NCBI RefSeq assembly: GCF_014196835.1
Contig: NZ_JACIEK010000001.1
Coordinates: forward strand, 496,001 to 560,000
DNA length: 64,000 nucleotides
Source: Aureimonas pseudogalii
GTDB taxonomy: Bacteria > Pseudomonadota > Alphaproteobacteria > Rhizobiales > Rhizobiaceae
Direction of reading: 5' to 3'
The notes below the pieces were generated by a model. The model worked only from the letters and a program-made list of their open reading frames with translations. It did not search any database and had not been told where the DNA came from. Below, in pieces: positions 1 through 9,550 of this stretch (within the stretch, counting starts at the first letter, position 1; each line of letters starts with the position of its first letter). A program made the translations under genes and the position numbers.

Positions 1-73
1 GATATCGGGCATCGCCGGTTCTTCACCCGAAACCGGACACACGGTTCGGTACGACATCGAATGGAGAAGTCTC

Positions 74-262
74 GTGGTCGACAAGAACGAAATCTCGGGC
101 GGCGCCAAGGAAATCGGTGGCAAGATCAAGGAAGGCGTCGGCAAGCTGGTCGGCAACGAGCGCCTCCAGGCGGAAGGCGTGGTCGACCAGGCCGAGGGCA
201 AGACCGAGAAGAACTACGGCAAGGTCAAGGACGCCGTGAAGGACGAGGTCGGCAAGCACTGA
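74..262 (+). CDS. CsbD-like small stress-response protein
   Basis: This 62-residue, highly charged protein has the repeated Gly-Lys/Glu pattern of the CsbD family (ISGGAKEIGGKIKEG near the start and a second similar unit in the second half). It has no Cys, signal peptide or membrane segment. CsbD-like proteins are abundant general-stress proteins of unknown biochemical role, so only family membership is claimed. A GTG start is chosen because the family N-terminus (M-V-D-K-N) begins there and GGAGAAG lies 5 nt upstream. A rho-independent terminator follows the stop, so the gene is probably monocistronic. Confidence 0.88.
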   Translation: MVDKNEISGGAKEIGGKIKEGVGKLVGNERLQAEGVVDQAEGKTEKNYGKVKDAVKDEVGKH

Positions 263-290
263 CCACGGGCTGACGATCGACGAAAAGGGG

Positions 291-314
291 CTGGCCGAAA
301 GGCCGGCCTTTTTT
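291..314 (+). terminator. Intrinsic terminator after the CsbD-like gene
   Basis: The stem is CTGGCC/GGCCGG with a GAAA tetraloop and one T-G wobble. It is followed closely by a run of six T. Confidence 0.85.
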
Positions 315-428
315 CGTTCGGGGATCTTCAATCGGTTCGACCTCGACCGAAGGGTTTCCGGGCCCCGGCCTTCGTGGTAACGCGCGGCGGAAGCCAAGCG
401 GCGCAACACGGGACAGGGCGGGCGAACA

Positions 429-1820
<1,392 letters not shown>

Positions 1821-1993
1821 CCCCTCCTCGATTGGACCCTGGAAACGTTCCAGTCGCGCCATTGGTCCTGAAATGATGAACGAACAGTCGCCCGCCGGGC
1901 GGCTGTCCGACGGGCGCGCTTTGGGTCATCTGTTCGCTGCGACATTTCGGGCGGTATGATACGGCCCGGCCCTTCCACAGACCGGAGCTTTGC

Positions 1994-2365
1994 ATGAATC
2001 CCGCCGTCACGCTCATCGCGCGCGTCCTCCTCTCGATCCTCTTCATCGTCTCCGGCTTCGGCAAGCTGGCGGGCGCGGCGGGCTTCGCCGGCTATCTCGG
2101 CAGCCTCGGCGTGCCCGGCGGCGTCGCCATGGCCTATCTGGTCGGCCTGTTCGAGCTTCTCGGCGGCCTCGCGGTTCTCGTCGGCTTCCAGACGCGCATC
2201 GTCGGCTACGCGCTCGCCGCCTTCTGCGTGGCGACGGGCCTGCTCGCTCATCTCGGCCCCGACCAGTCGACGCAGCTGATGAAGAATCTCGGCCTCGCCG
2301 GTGGCTTCCTGCTGCTCGCCGCCGGCGGCGCGGGCGCCTATTCGGTGGACGCGCGCAAGCGCTGA
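1994..2365 (+). CDS. DoxX family membrane protein
   Basis: This 123-residue protein has four hydrophobic segments (about 5-25, 45-67, 72-92 and 100-118), matching DoxX/SURF4-type proteins. The N-terminal pattern RVLLSILFIVSGFGKL is typical of the family. DoxX proteins are inner-membrane proteins often linked to redox or thiol stress, but the function of individual members is usually unknown, so none is assigned. The ATG is preceded by a GGAG sequence (accGGAGctttgc). The gene is convergent with hisG and shares a terminator with it. Confidence 0.85.
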   Translation: MNPAVTLIARVLLSILFIVSGFGKLAGAAGFAGYLGSLGVPGGVAMAYLVGLFELLGGLAVLVGFQTRIVGYALAAFCVATGLLAHLGPDQSTQLMKNLGLAGGFLLLAAGGAGAYSVDARKR

Positions 2366-2387
2366 TCCCAGCCTGCCAAGACCGGAA

Positions 2388-2415
2388 GCGGCCGTCCCTC
2401 GGGGCGGCCGTTTTT
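2388..2415. terminator. Shared terminator between doxX and hisG
   Basis: The CGGCCG...CGGCCG stem around a 10-nt loop is followed by five T on the plus strand. It lies between two convergent genes. The opposite strand has only a weak T tract, so service to hisG is less certain. Confidence 0.75.
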
Positions 2416-2418
2416 CGT

Positions 2419-3123
2419 TCAGGCGGGCTTGGCTGCGAAGCGCGCGGCGAGCCTCGTCAGCGCGGCGTCGTCATCGGCCGAGCGCTCGACCTGGGCGGCC
2501 AGCGCGAGGCAGGCCTCGGATCGCAGGATCGTGCCGTCCGCGAGGATGCGCAGGTGGTTGGCGGTCAGCGTCGAGCCGGTGGAGGTGATGTCGACGATGA
2601 TGTCGGCCGAGCCCGCCGCCGGGGCGCCCTCGGTGGCGCCGAGACTTTCCACGATGCGGTAGGACTGGATGCCGTGGGCACGGGTGAAGAAGCCCTGCGT
2701 CAGCCGCCAGTATTTGGTGGCGATGCGCAGGCGCCGGCCGTGGGCGGCGCGAAAACCCGCGGCGACGTCGTGAAGGTCCTCCATCGTCTCGACGTCGATC
2801 CAGGCGTCGGGCACGGCCACCACCACGTCGGCCCGGCCGAAGCCCAGGCGCGAGAGGATACGCCCGCGCCGGTCGAAATCGGGCATGGTCTCGCGCAGGA
2901 GATCCTCGCCGGTGATGCCGAGGTCGATCGCCCCGTCGCGCAGTTCGCGCGCGATCTCGGAGGCCGAGAGCAGCAGCACCTCCAGCCCGTCAGTGCCCTC
3001 CACCCGCGTGCGGTAGGACCGCGCGTCGTCGGAGGGGATCACGGTGATGCCGGCCGCCGCCAGCGAGGCGACGCACTGGTCCTTGAGGCGGCCCTTCGAG
3101 GGAATGGCGAGCGTCAGGGTCAT
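2419..3123 (-). CDS. hisG: ATP phosphoribosyltransferase catalytic subunit, short form
   Basis: HisG catalyses the first step of histidine synthesis, joining ATP and PRPP. At 234 residues this is the short form lacking the C-terminal regulatory domain, which requires HisZ; hisZ lies directly upstream. The N-terminus [13 protein letters not shown] and the PRPP-binding stretch near [14 protein letters not shown] are clear. The start ATG overlaps the hisZ stop in an ATGA, so the two are probably translationally coupled. The reading frame stays open far upstream, but that part is antisense-like noise inside hisZ and is excluded. Confidence 0.95.
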   Translation of the reverse strand: MTLTLAIPSKGRLKDQCVASLAAAGITVIPSDDARSYRTRVEGTDGLEVLLLSASEIARELRDGAIDLGITGEDLLRETMPDFDRRGRILSRLGFGRADVVVAVPDAWIDVETMEDLHDVAAGFRAAHGRRLRIATKYWRLTQGFFTRAHGIQSYRIVESLGATEGAPAAGSADIIVDITSTGSTLTANHLRILADGTILRSEACLALAAQVERSADDDAALTRLAARFAAKPA

Positions 3124-4280
3124 GCGGTCTCTCCCGCCACCGCCGAGATGCGATCGAGCCAGAGCGAGAAGCCGACCGCGGGGATCGGCCGGGCCGCGCC
3201 GAGATAGCCGACGAGCCGGTCGTAGCGCCCGCCGCCGGCGAGCGGCTCGGCTGCGCCAGGTCGGCGGGCCTCGAAGACGAGGCCGGTGTAGTAGTCGATG
3301 GCGCGCCCGAAGGCGGCGCGGTAGCGAAGGCGGCCGAGATCGACCCCGGCCGCGGCGAGCGCGTCGTTGCGCTGGCGGAAGAAGGCGAGCGCGGGCCCGA
3401 GATCGACGCCGGTGTCGGCCTCCAGCGCGGCGAGCGCGCCGGGCGCCTCGGCGAGCGGGCAGTCGAGCGCCAGGAAGCGCCGCAGCCGAGCGAGCGAGGC
3501 CGGCGTCATCCGCGTCTCCGCCAGTTCCACCTTCTCGAACAGGCGCACGGCGATCTCGCGCGGGGTGCGCCCGCGATGGGGCGGCAAACCGCCCTCCTCC
3601 ATCAGGCCGGCGACGTGGTCGGCCAGCGCCTTCACCGATCCGGCCTCGACGAGGGCGCGAATCTCCGGCGGCAGGCGCGCGCTCGACGCCTCGCCTTCGC
3701 GCGCGAGAGCGTTCAGCGCGGCGTCGAGCAGGTCGTCGCGCCCGAAGGTGCGCACCAGCCGGCGTTGCCAGCCCGCCGGCAGCGCGAGCGCCCCGAGAAA
3801 CGCCTCGAACAATGCCTGATCGCCGAGCACGATCTCGAGCGGCGCGGTCTCCGCGATTCCGCAGGCTCCGAGTCCGGCGAGCGCGTCGGCGAGCGTGCGG
3901 GCGTCGGCCGCCGCGCGGTCGTCGTCGCCGAGACTCTCGATGCCGGCCTGCCGGAACTCCGCAGCGCCGTCGCGGTGCTGGCGGAAGACGAGGCCGTGAT
4001 AGGCGTAGCGGCGCGGCAGCCCCTCGCCGCCCGCGATGTGGGCGAGGCACACGGGGATGGTGAAATCCGGCCGCAGGCACAGCGTCTCACCGGCCTCGCC
4101 CCGCGTCAGGAAAATGCGGCGACGCAGATCCTCGCCGGCGGTGTCGAGATAGGGCTCGGCGCGCTGCAGGATCGGCGTCGACACCGTGACGGCGCCGGCG
4201 GCGTGGAACAGGCGCGCCAGCGCGAGGTCGACGGGCGAGCCCTCCGCGGTCGGGCCCGCCGACCTCTCGATCGAGATCAT
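3120..4280 (-). CDS. hisZ: ATP phosphoribosyltransferase regulatory subunit HisZ
   Basis: This is a 386-residue class II aminoacyl-tRNA-synthetase-like protein that pairs with short HisG and carries histidine feedback control. It keeps the HisRS-type motif 2 region ([16 protein letters not shown]), [12 protein letters not shown] and a motif 3-like [13 protein letters not shown]...GGRYDRL, but lacks an anticodon-binding domain. The start MISIERS is chosen because its ATG overlaps the hisS stop (ATGA). The longer upstream reading lies inside hisS. It sits in the order hisS-hisZ-hisG on the minus strand. Confidence 0.93.
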   Translation of the reverse strand: MISIERSAGPTAEGSPVDLALARLFHAAGAVTVSTPILQRAEPYLDTAGEDLRRRIFLTRGEAGETLCLRPDFTIPVCLAHIAGGEGLPRRYAYHGLVFRQHRDGAAEFRQAGIESLGDDDRAAADARTLADALAGLGACGIAETAPLEIVLGDQALFEAFLGALALPAGWQRRLVRTFGRDDLLDAALNALAREGEASSARLPPEIRALVEAGSVKALADHVAGLMEEGGLPPHRGRTPREIAVRLFEKVELAETRMTPASLARLRRFLALDCPLAEAPGALAALEADTGVDLGPALAFFRQRNDALAAAGVDLGRLRYRAAFGRAIDYYTGLVFEARRPGAAEPLAGGGRYDRLVGYLGAARPIPAVGFSLWLDRISAVAGETA

Positions 4281-5839
4281 CGGCCGGCGCTCTCCGCATC
4301 GGCGGCGTGGCGATCGAGGATCGCGCGCACGGCCGTGACGAGCTCGGCTTCGTCCACAAGCTCCTGTCCCGCGCGGGCCTCGCGCCACTCGGCATTGTCC
4401 TCGATGCCGGCGGCGATGCGCTTGCCCTCGACGAGGTCCTTCACCTGGACCTTTCCGGCCACCTTCTCGTCGCCGCCCTGGATGACGACGACGGGGGCGT
4501 TGCGTCGGTCGGCATATTGCAGCTGCTTGCCGAACTGCTTGGGGTTGCCCTGGAAGACCTCGACGGGAAGGGCGGGGCCGAGATAGGCGCCGTCCGCGCC
4601 CTTCGGGTTCAGCCCGTCGCGAAGCACGCTCGCCATGCGCTGGTAGTCGGCCATACGGTCGCGGTCCATCACGGTGACGACCACCGGGCCGGAGCGCGGC
4701 GCGGCGTCGAGGCGGCCGAGATTCTTCAGCGCCGTCTGCAGGCGCGAGACGCCGATCGAGAAGCCGGTGGCCGGCACGGGGGTGGACATGAAGCGCGACA
4801 CCAGCCCGTCGTAGCGCCCGCCGCCGCCGACCGAGCCGAACTGCACCTTCTGGCCCTTCTCGTTGACGACGTCGAAGAGGAGTTCGGCCTCGAAGACCGG
4901 GCCGGTGTAGTATTCGAGCCCGCGCACGACGGAGGGGTCGATCAGAATGCGGTCCGGTCCGTAGCCGGCGGCGCGAACGGATGCGGCAATCTGCTGGAGT
5001 TCAGCAACTCCGTCTGCACCGGACTTACTATCTCCAACGATGCGCATCCAGTCTGCGAAGTCATCCTCAGAGGTACCGTCCTCGTCGTCAAAACTGACGA
5101 GAGCATAGCCCAAAACTTGCCGCGCCGCGTCTTCGTCGAGCCCAGCACCAGGAGTGAAATCGCCACTTTCGTCTTTTCGACCAGAGGTCAGCAAAAGGTG
5201 GACACCGGGCTCACCAAACTTGTCCAGCTTGTCGATCGCCCGCAACACGGTGAGCCGGCGCCCGGCATTCTCCTCACCGCCGAGCCCGATCGCCTCCAGC
5301 ACCCCGTCCAGCACCTTGCGATTGTTCACCCGGATCACGTACTGGCCGCGCGCGATGCCCAGCGCCTCCATCGTGTCGGCCATCATCATCGCCATCTCGG
5401 CATCGGCCGAGACGTTGGGCGCGCCCACGATGTCGGCGTCGAACTGCATGAACTGGCGGAAGCGGCCGGGACCGGGCTTCTCGTTGCGGAAGACGTAGCC
5501 GGCCCGATAGGAGCGGTAGGGCTTCGGCAGGTCCTCGAAATTCTCGGCGACATGACGGGCGAGCGGCGCCGTCAGGTCGTAGCGCAGCGACAGCCATTCT
5601 TCGTCGTCGTCCTGCAGCGAGAAGACGCCCTCGTTGGGGCGGTCCGAGTCGGGCAGGAACTTGCCGAGCGCATCGGTGTACTCGAAGAAGGGCGTCTCCA
5701 CCGGCTCGAACCCGTAGCGCTCGTAGACGCCGCGGATCGTGCCAAGCATGCGCTCCTGCGCCAGGAGGTCGGCGCTCGTGCGATCCACGAAGCCGCGGGG
5801 CTGGCGCGCCTTCACGCGGGAGGGCTTCTTCGGGGCCAT
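4277..5839 (-). CDS. hisS: Histidyl-tRNA synthetase
   Basis: This class II synthetase charges tRNA-His. The 520-residue protein has motif 1 around residues 40-60, motif 2 ([20 protein letters not shown]), and histidine-binding motifs [10 protein letters not shown] and GGRYDGL, followed by a C-terminal anticodon-binding domain. It is the first gene of the hisS-hisZ-hisG operon. Residues about 206-286 (coordinates about 4981-5220) are written in clearly lower-GC codons than the rest, although the protein there still looks family-like; see findings. A perfect inverted repeat lies about 60-80 nt upstream of the start. Confidence 0.95.
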   Translation of the reverse strand: MAPKKPSRVKARQPRGFVDRTSADLLAQERMLGTIRGVYERYGFEPVETPFFEYTDALGKFLPDSDRPNEGVFSLQDDDEEWLSLRYDLTAPLARHVAENFEDLPKPYRSYRAGYVFRNEKPGPGRFRQFMQFDADIVGAPNVSADAEMAMMMADTMEALGIARGQYVIRVNNRKVLDGVLEAIGLGGEENAGRRLTVLRAIDKLDKFGEPGVHLLLTSGRKDESGDFTPGAGLDEDAARQVLGYALVSFDDEDGTSEDDFADWMRIVGDSKSGADGVAELQQIAASVRAAGYGPDRILIDPSVVRGLEYYTGPVFEAELLFDVVNEKGQKVQFGSVGGGGRYDGLVSRFMSTPVPATGFSIGVSRLQTALKNLGRLDAAPRSGPVVVTVMDRDRMADYQRMASVLRDGLNPKGADGAYLGPALPVEVFQGNPKQFGKQLQYADRRNAPVVVIQGGDEKVAGKVQVKDLVEGKRIAAGIEDNAEWREARAGQELVDEAELVTAVRAILDRHAADAESAGR

Positions 5840-5901
5840 GGGGCTGCCTGTCGCTCGTAGGGGGCCCCGATCGAATGGGATCTCGACCGAGGCGCAATGG
5901 C

Positions 5902-5921
5902 GTAAGTCAATTTTGACTTAC
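5902..5921. promoter_or_regulatory. Perfect inverted repeat upstream of hisS
   Basis: The arms are GTAAGTCAA and TTGACTTAC, 9 nt each, separated by TT. On the minus strand the left arm reads TTGACTTAC and so contains a good -35 hexamer (TTGACT) pointing at hisS. The -10 candidates 17-18 nt later are weak. It looks like a dimeric repressor operator over a promoter; the regulator is unknown. Confidence 0.6.
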
Positions 5922-5976
5922 CGCGTTGGCCGCGTCCTAGCCGATCACCCCCGCAGCGGCAAGTTTGGCGCCGGTT

Positions 5977-6624
5977 TCACGCCGGCCGCACGAAGCGCGC
6001 CCGCGCCGCCTCGCATTCGTCCCGCACGCAGCACCCCTCCATGTGGTCGTTCACGAAGCCCATCGACTGGAGAAAAGCATACATCGTGGTGGGACCGACG
6101 AAGGAGAAGCCGCGAGCCCGCAGCGCCTTGGACAGACGCGTCGAGGCGGGCGTCACCGGATTGGCGCGCAGCCATTCGGCGCTCATCGGCTCCGGCCGCT
6201 CCTCGGGCAGCGGCTCGAAGCGCCAGAGGAAGGCGGCGAGCGAGGCGCCGGTCTCCTCGCGCAGCGCCAGCGCGCGCCGGGCGTTGTTGATCGTGGACGC
6301 GATCTTGCCGCGATGGCGGACGATGGCGGGGTCGGCGACGATGCGCTCGACATCCGCCTCCGTCATGCCCGCCACCGCCTTGATCGCGAAGCCGTGGAAA
6401 TGGCGGCGGAACGCCTCGCGCTTGCGCAGGATCGTGATCCACGAGAGCCCGGCCTGGAAGCCTTCGAGGCAGAGCTTCTCGAACAGGCGGTCGTCGTCGG
6501 CGCTGGGCCGGCCCCATTCCGTGTCGTGGTAGAGAGCGTAGTCGGCGCTGGCGCCGGCCCAGGCGCAGCGCATCCGTCCGTCCGTGCCTTGCAGCAGGCC
6601 CTCGTGTGTCGTCTCTTCGCTCAT
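5977..6624 (-). CDS. tag: DNA-3-methyladenine glycosylase I
   Basis: Tag removes 3-methyladenine from alkylated DNA and starts base-excision repair. The 215 residues match the family length. Visible hallmarks are the N-terminal Cys (MRCAWAG, C20), YHDTEWG with H33, the core FQAGLSWITILRKREAFR, and the C-terminal zinc ligands in NDHMEGCCVRDEC. Together these form the Cys-His-His-Cys zinc site typical of Tag. It lies upstream of hisS on the same strand, with 137 nt between, and is divergent from the DUF2927 gene. Confidence 0.95.
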   Translation of the reverse strand: MSEETTHEGLLQGTDGRMRCAWAGASADYALYHDTEWGRPSADDDRLFEKLCLEGFQAGLSWITILRKREAFRRHFHGFAIKAVAGMTEADVERIVADPAIVRHRGKIASTINNARRALALREETGASLAAFLWRFEPLPEERPEPMSAEWLRANPVTPASTRLSKALRARGFSFVGPTTMYAFLQSMGFVNDHMEGCCVRDECEAARARFVRPA

Positions 6625-6788
6625 GGGCTCAAGGGTTCGCGCGACACGCGGGCGAAGGCAAGGCCCGACCGGGCATCCAGCCTTCGGGAAAGCGTCGGCC
6701 TTGGAGCCGTCTCACCGTCTTGGCGCTTGCCACGATCCCTGGAAGCACCGCACAAAAAGCCGAAGAACGGGCAAGAGGGTCGACCGGC

Positions 6789-7556
6789 ATGCGATTCGCG
6801 GGGGCAGCGACGGGGAAGAGCGGACGGCCGCCATCGGGCAGGCTGGCGCTCGTCGTCGCGCTCGCACTGGCCGCCCTCGGCATGGCGCCGAGCGTCGCTC
6901 GCGCCCAGCGTCTGCCGCCCGACGCCGCGATCCTCGACGGGTTCTCCCGCGTCGTGTTCGGCGCGGAGTTTCGCGGCGTCTTCAGCGACGACACCTATCT
7001 CAAGCGCTTCGCCGCGCCCGTCCGGTTCCGGGTCGAGAACCGCGCCGCGATCGACCGCGCGGCCGCCGTGCGCGGCTTCGTGCGCCAGGTCGGGCGCTCC
7101 GTCGCGGGTCTCGAAACCGGCATGGCCGGCCGCGACGAGCCGGCCAATTTCGTGGTGCACGTGGTCGACCGTGCCGCGTATCAGCGCACCGGGCGCGAGA
7201 TCTACCGCAACCCGTTCATGACCGTGCCCGGCAACTGCATCGTGCGCGCCGTCTACGGGCGCGCCGGCATCAGCCATGCCGACGCGATCCTCGTCTCGGA
7301 CGAGGGCGAGCCGCTGTTCCGGCGCTGCCTCGTGGAGGAGATCCTGCAGGGGTTGGGGCCGCTCAACGACGATTCCGACGCGCCGCAGAGCGTCTTCAAC
7401 GACACATCCCGCCTCACCACGTTCGGCCCCTACGACCGGCTGATCCTCAACATGCTCTACGACGCGCGCCTGAAACCCGGCATGAGCATGGCCGCGGCCA
7501 AGCCGCTGCTGCCCAAGGTGCTGGCCGACACGAAGCGGCGGCTCCGACTGCGCTGA
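6789..7556 (+). CDS. DUF2927 family exported protein
   Basis: This protein of about 255 residues begins with a signal peptide (hydrophobic LALVVALALAALGMAPSVARA, cleavage probably after ARA). The mature part has the DUF2927 pattern: NFVVHVVDRAAYQ, a conserved Cys (PGNCIV), and RCLVEEILQGLGPLNDD...SVFNDTSRLTTFGPYDRLILNMLYD. The arrangement resembles a degenerate metalloprotease-like fold, but no catalytic HExxH is present and the function is unknown. The frame is open upstream to 6606; the start at 6789 is chosen because it places the signal peptide correctly. It precedes two L,D-transpeptidases, which suggests an envelope role. Confidence 0.75.
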   Translation: MRFAGAATGKSGRPPSGRLALVVALALAALGMAPSVARAQRLPPDAAILDGFSRVVFGAEFRGVFSDDTYLKRFAAPVRFRVENRAAIDRAAAVRGFVRQVGRSVAGLETGMAGRDEPANFVVHVVDRAAYQRTGREIYRNPFMTVPGNCIVRAVYGRAGISHADAILVSDEGEPLFRRCLVEEILQGLGPLNDDSDAPQSVFNDTSRLTTFGPYDRLILNMLYDARLKPGMSMAAAKPLLPKVLADTKRRLRLR

Positions 7557-7736
7557 GCGTCCGGCGGGGATCGCGGCAAGACGGCGTTCACCATGCCCGC
7601 GAACGCGGCCTTCACCATAGCGGGAGGCAGTGGCATGCGGACGGCCGATCGAAGCCGCCGATTCACCAATCGAACGGATTTCGCCCGCATTCTGGCCGCA
7701 ACCGCTCCTCCCGGAGCCTGCGACGGGATCAGACCG

Positions 7737-8618
7737 ATGCGACTTCGCCTTCTCCTCGGTGCCGCCATGCTGGCCGGCGCGCTCACAGCGCCGGCGCTGG
7801 CGCGTGATCGCCAGCCCCTGTCGGTGGCGCCCGACATCGCCGCCGAATGGGTGCAGCAGCTTTCGCCCGGCAGCGGCGTCGTGCCGGGCTACGCGCGCCA
7901 GAGCCTCGCCCGCCCCTACCCCGCCGGCCACGTCGTGTTCGAGGGCAGCGTTCCCGTCGGCATCGCGCCCGCCGACGGTGGCCCCGTCGAGCCGCTCGGC
8001 TCCTACCGCGAGGAGCGCCGGCCAATGCTCGGCTTCTTTGGCGAGCGGGCACCCCGCCGCGCGCCCATCGAGCGCCCGCGAGCCTCGCGTCGCACGCCCC
8101 TCTTCGCCTCCGCGACCGTCGCGCCGGCGGCGGTGCGCGCCACCGCGCCGCGCCACGCGCTCGACCCGCGCTTCCTGCCCCAGCGCGTCACCTACGACAC
8201 CCGCTACGCGCCGGGCACGATCGTGATCGACACGCGCCAGAAGTTCCTCTACCGCGTCGAGGGCAGTGGTCGGGCCATGCGCTACGGCGTCGGCGTCGGC
8301 AAGGAGGGCTTCGGCTGGACCGGCTCGCACGCGATCTCGCGCAAGGCCGAATGGCCGGGCTGGACGCCGCCGGCCGAGATGCGCCAGCGCGAGCGCGCCA
8401 AGGGCCGCGTGCTCCCCGCCCACATGCCGGGCGGCGTGGAGAACCCGCTCGGCGCGCGCGCCCTCTATCTCGGCTCCACGCTCTACCGCATCCACGGCAC
8501 CAACGCGCCCTGGACGATCGGCCAGGCGGTGTCGTCGGGCTGCATCCGCATGCGCAACGAGGACGTCATCGACCTCTACGAAAGCACCGACGTCGGCACC
8601 CGCGTGGTTGTGCTCTGA
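7737..8618 (+). CDS. L,D-transpeptidase (YkuD domain), first of a tandem pair
   Basis: This is an exported peptidoglycan cross-linking or lipoprotein-anchoring enzyme of 293 residues. A signal peptide (LRLLLGAAMLAGALTAPALA) is followed by a Pro/Arg-rich linker and a YkuD domain from about residue 150 to the end. The catalytic signature is complete: His in YRIHGTNAPWTIG and SSGCIRM with nucleophile Cys269. The frame is open upstream to 7593, but the start at 7737 places the signal peptide correctly. It is closely related to the next gene over the whole catalytic domain (shared KAEWPGWTPPAEM, GTIVIDT/GTIIIDT), which points to gene duplication. Confidence 0.9.
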   Translation: MRLRLLLGAAMLAGALTAPALARDRQPLSVAPDIAAEWVQQLSPGSGVVPGYARQSLARPYPAGHVVFEGSVPVGIAPADGGPVEPLGSYREERRPMLGFFGERAPRRAPIERPRASRRTPLFASATVAPAAVRATAPRHALDPRFLPQRVTYDTRYAPGTIVIDTRQKFLYRVEGSGRAMRYGVGVGKEGFGWTGSHAISRKAEWPGWTPPAEMRQRERAKGRVLPAHMPGGVENPLGARALYLGSTLYRIHGTNAPWTIGQAVSSGCIRMRNEDVIDLYESTDVGTRVVVL

Positions 8619-8736
8619 CCGCAACATCCGATTGCATTTCGGCGCCGCCGTCTCGCTTCGGTAAGCATCGCGTTCCATCTTCTCTCTCAACCCGATCCCG
8701 TCGCATTCCGCCGATCGCCCGAAGGACGTCCCGCCG

Positions 8737-9483
8737 ATGAAACAGCTTCTCGCCCTTTCCCTGCTCGCGGGCCTCGCCTCCGGGGCGATGCTGCAGGGCG
8801 CCGCCGCCGAAGCGCGCTACTACGACCACAGCCGCAACCAGTGGGTCGTCGGCTCCGACCGCGCCACGGTGCAGACGCAGCGCATGACGCGCCAGACGCA
8901 GGTCGCCCGCAAGGTCGATCCGCGTTTCCTGCGCCAGTCCGTGCGCCTCTCCACCAAGGAGAAGCCGGGCACGATCATCATCGATACCGACAAGAAGTTC
9001 CTCTACCTCGTCGAGGCCGGCGGCACCGCGACGCGCTACGGCGTGGGCGTCGGCAAGGAGGGCTTCGCTTGGGGCGGCACGATGAAGGTGGCCCGCAAGG
9101 CCGAATGGCCGGGCTGGACGCCGCCGGCCGAGATGGTGCGCCGCGAGCGCGCCAAGGGCCGCATCCTGCCGGCCTACATGGAAGGCGGCCCGGAGAACCC
9201 GCTCGGCGCGCGCGCCATGTATCTCTACCGCGACGGCCGCGACTCGATGTTCCGCATCCACGGCACCAACCAGCCTTGGACGATCGGCCTCAACATGTCG
9301 TCGGGCTGCATCCGCATGATGAACCAAGACGTCACCGACCTCTACGATCGCGTGACGCCCGGCACCAAGGTGATCGTCCTCGCCCCCGGCGCGGCCAACC
9401 GCGACGCCGTCTACGCCGAGACGGGCACGATGCGCCGCGCCGGCGAGCGCCCGAACCTTCTGGCGGCGATCTTCGGCGGCTGA
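8737..9483 (+). CDS. L,D-transpeptidase (YkuD domain), second of a tandem pair
   Basis: This 248-residue exported L,D-transpeptidase has a signal peptide at residues 1-23 and a YkuD domain from about 75 to 212. It has catalytic FRIHGTNQPWTIG and SSGCIRM (Cys191). Unlike its upstream paralogue it has a short linker and a C-terminal tail of about 35 residues rich in Ala/Arg. It lies 118 nt after the first copy on the same strand and ends before a strong terminator. Such enzymes make 3-3 cross-links or attach outer-membrane proteins to peptidoglycan in Hyphomicrobiales; which applies here cannot be told from sequence. Confidence 0.92.
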   Translation: MKQLLALSLLAGLASGAMLQGAAAEARYYDHSRNQWVVGSDRATVQTQRMTRQTQVARKVDPRFLRQSVRLSTKEKPGTIIIDTDKKFLYLVEAGGTATRYGVGVGKEGFAWGGTMKVARKAEWPGWTPPAEMVRRERAKGRILPAYMEGGPENPLGARAMYLYRDGRDSMFRIHGTNQPWTIGLNMSSGCIRMMNQDVTDLYDRVTPGTKVIVLAPGAANRDAVYAETGTMRRAGERPNLLAAIFGG

Positions 9484-9507
9484 GCCGGCTGCGGATCGCA
9501 AGGGAAA

Positions 9508-9536
9508 AGGCCCGGCTTCGCGCCGGGCCTTTTTTA
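9508..9536. terminator. Strong terminator between the transpeptidase gene and glcF
   Basis: A 9-bp perfect stem (AGGCCCGGC/GCCGGGCCT) with a 5-nt loop is flanked by A-rich and T-rich tracts. It can therefore work for both convergent genes. Confidence 0.9.
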
Positions 9537-9550
9537 CGTGGACGCCGGGC

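Noticed and set aside
1839-1853. The short palindrome CTGGAA-ACG-TTCCAG between fumC and the DoxX gene.
   Set aside because: Six-nt arms at a non-promoter position and without a T run; not strong enough to call a terminator or operator.
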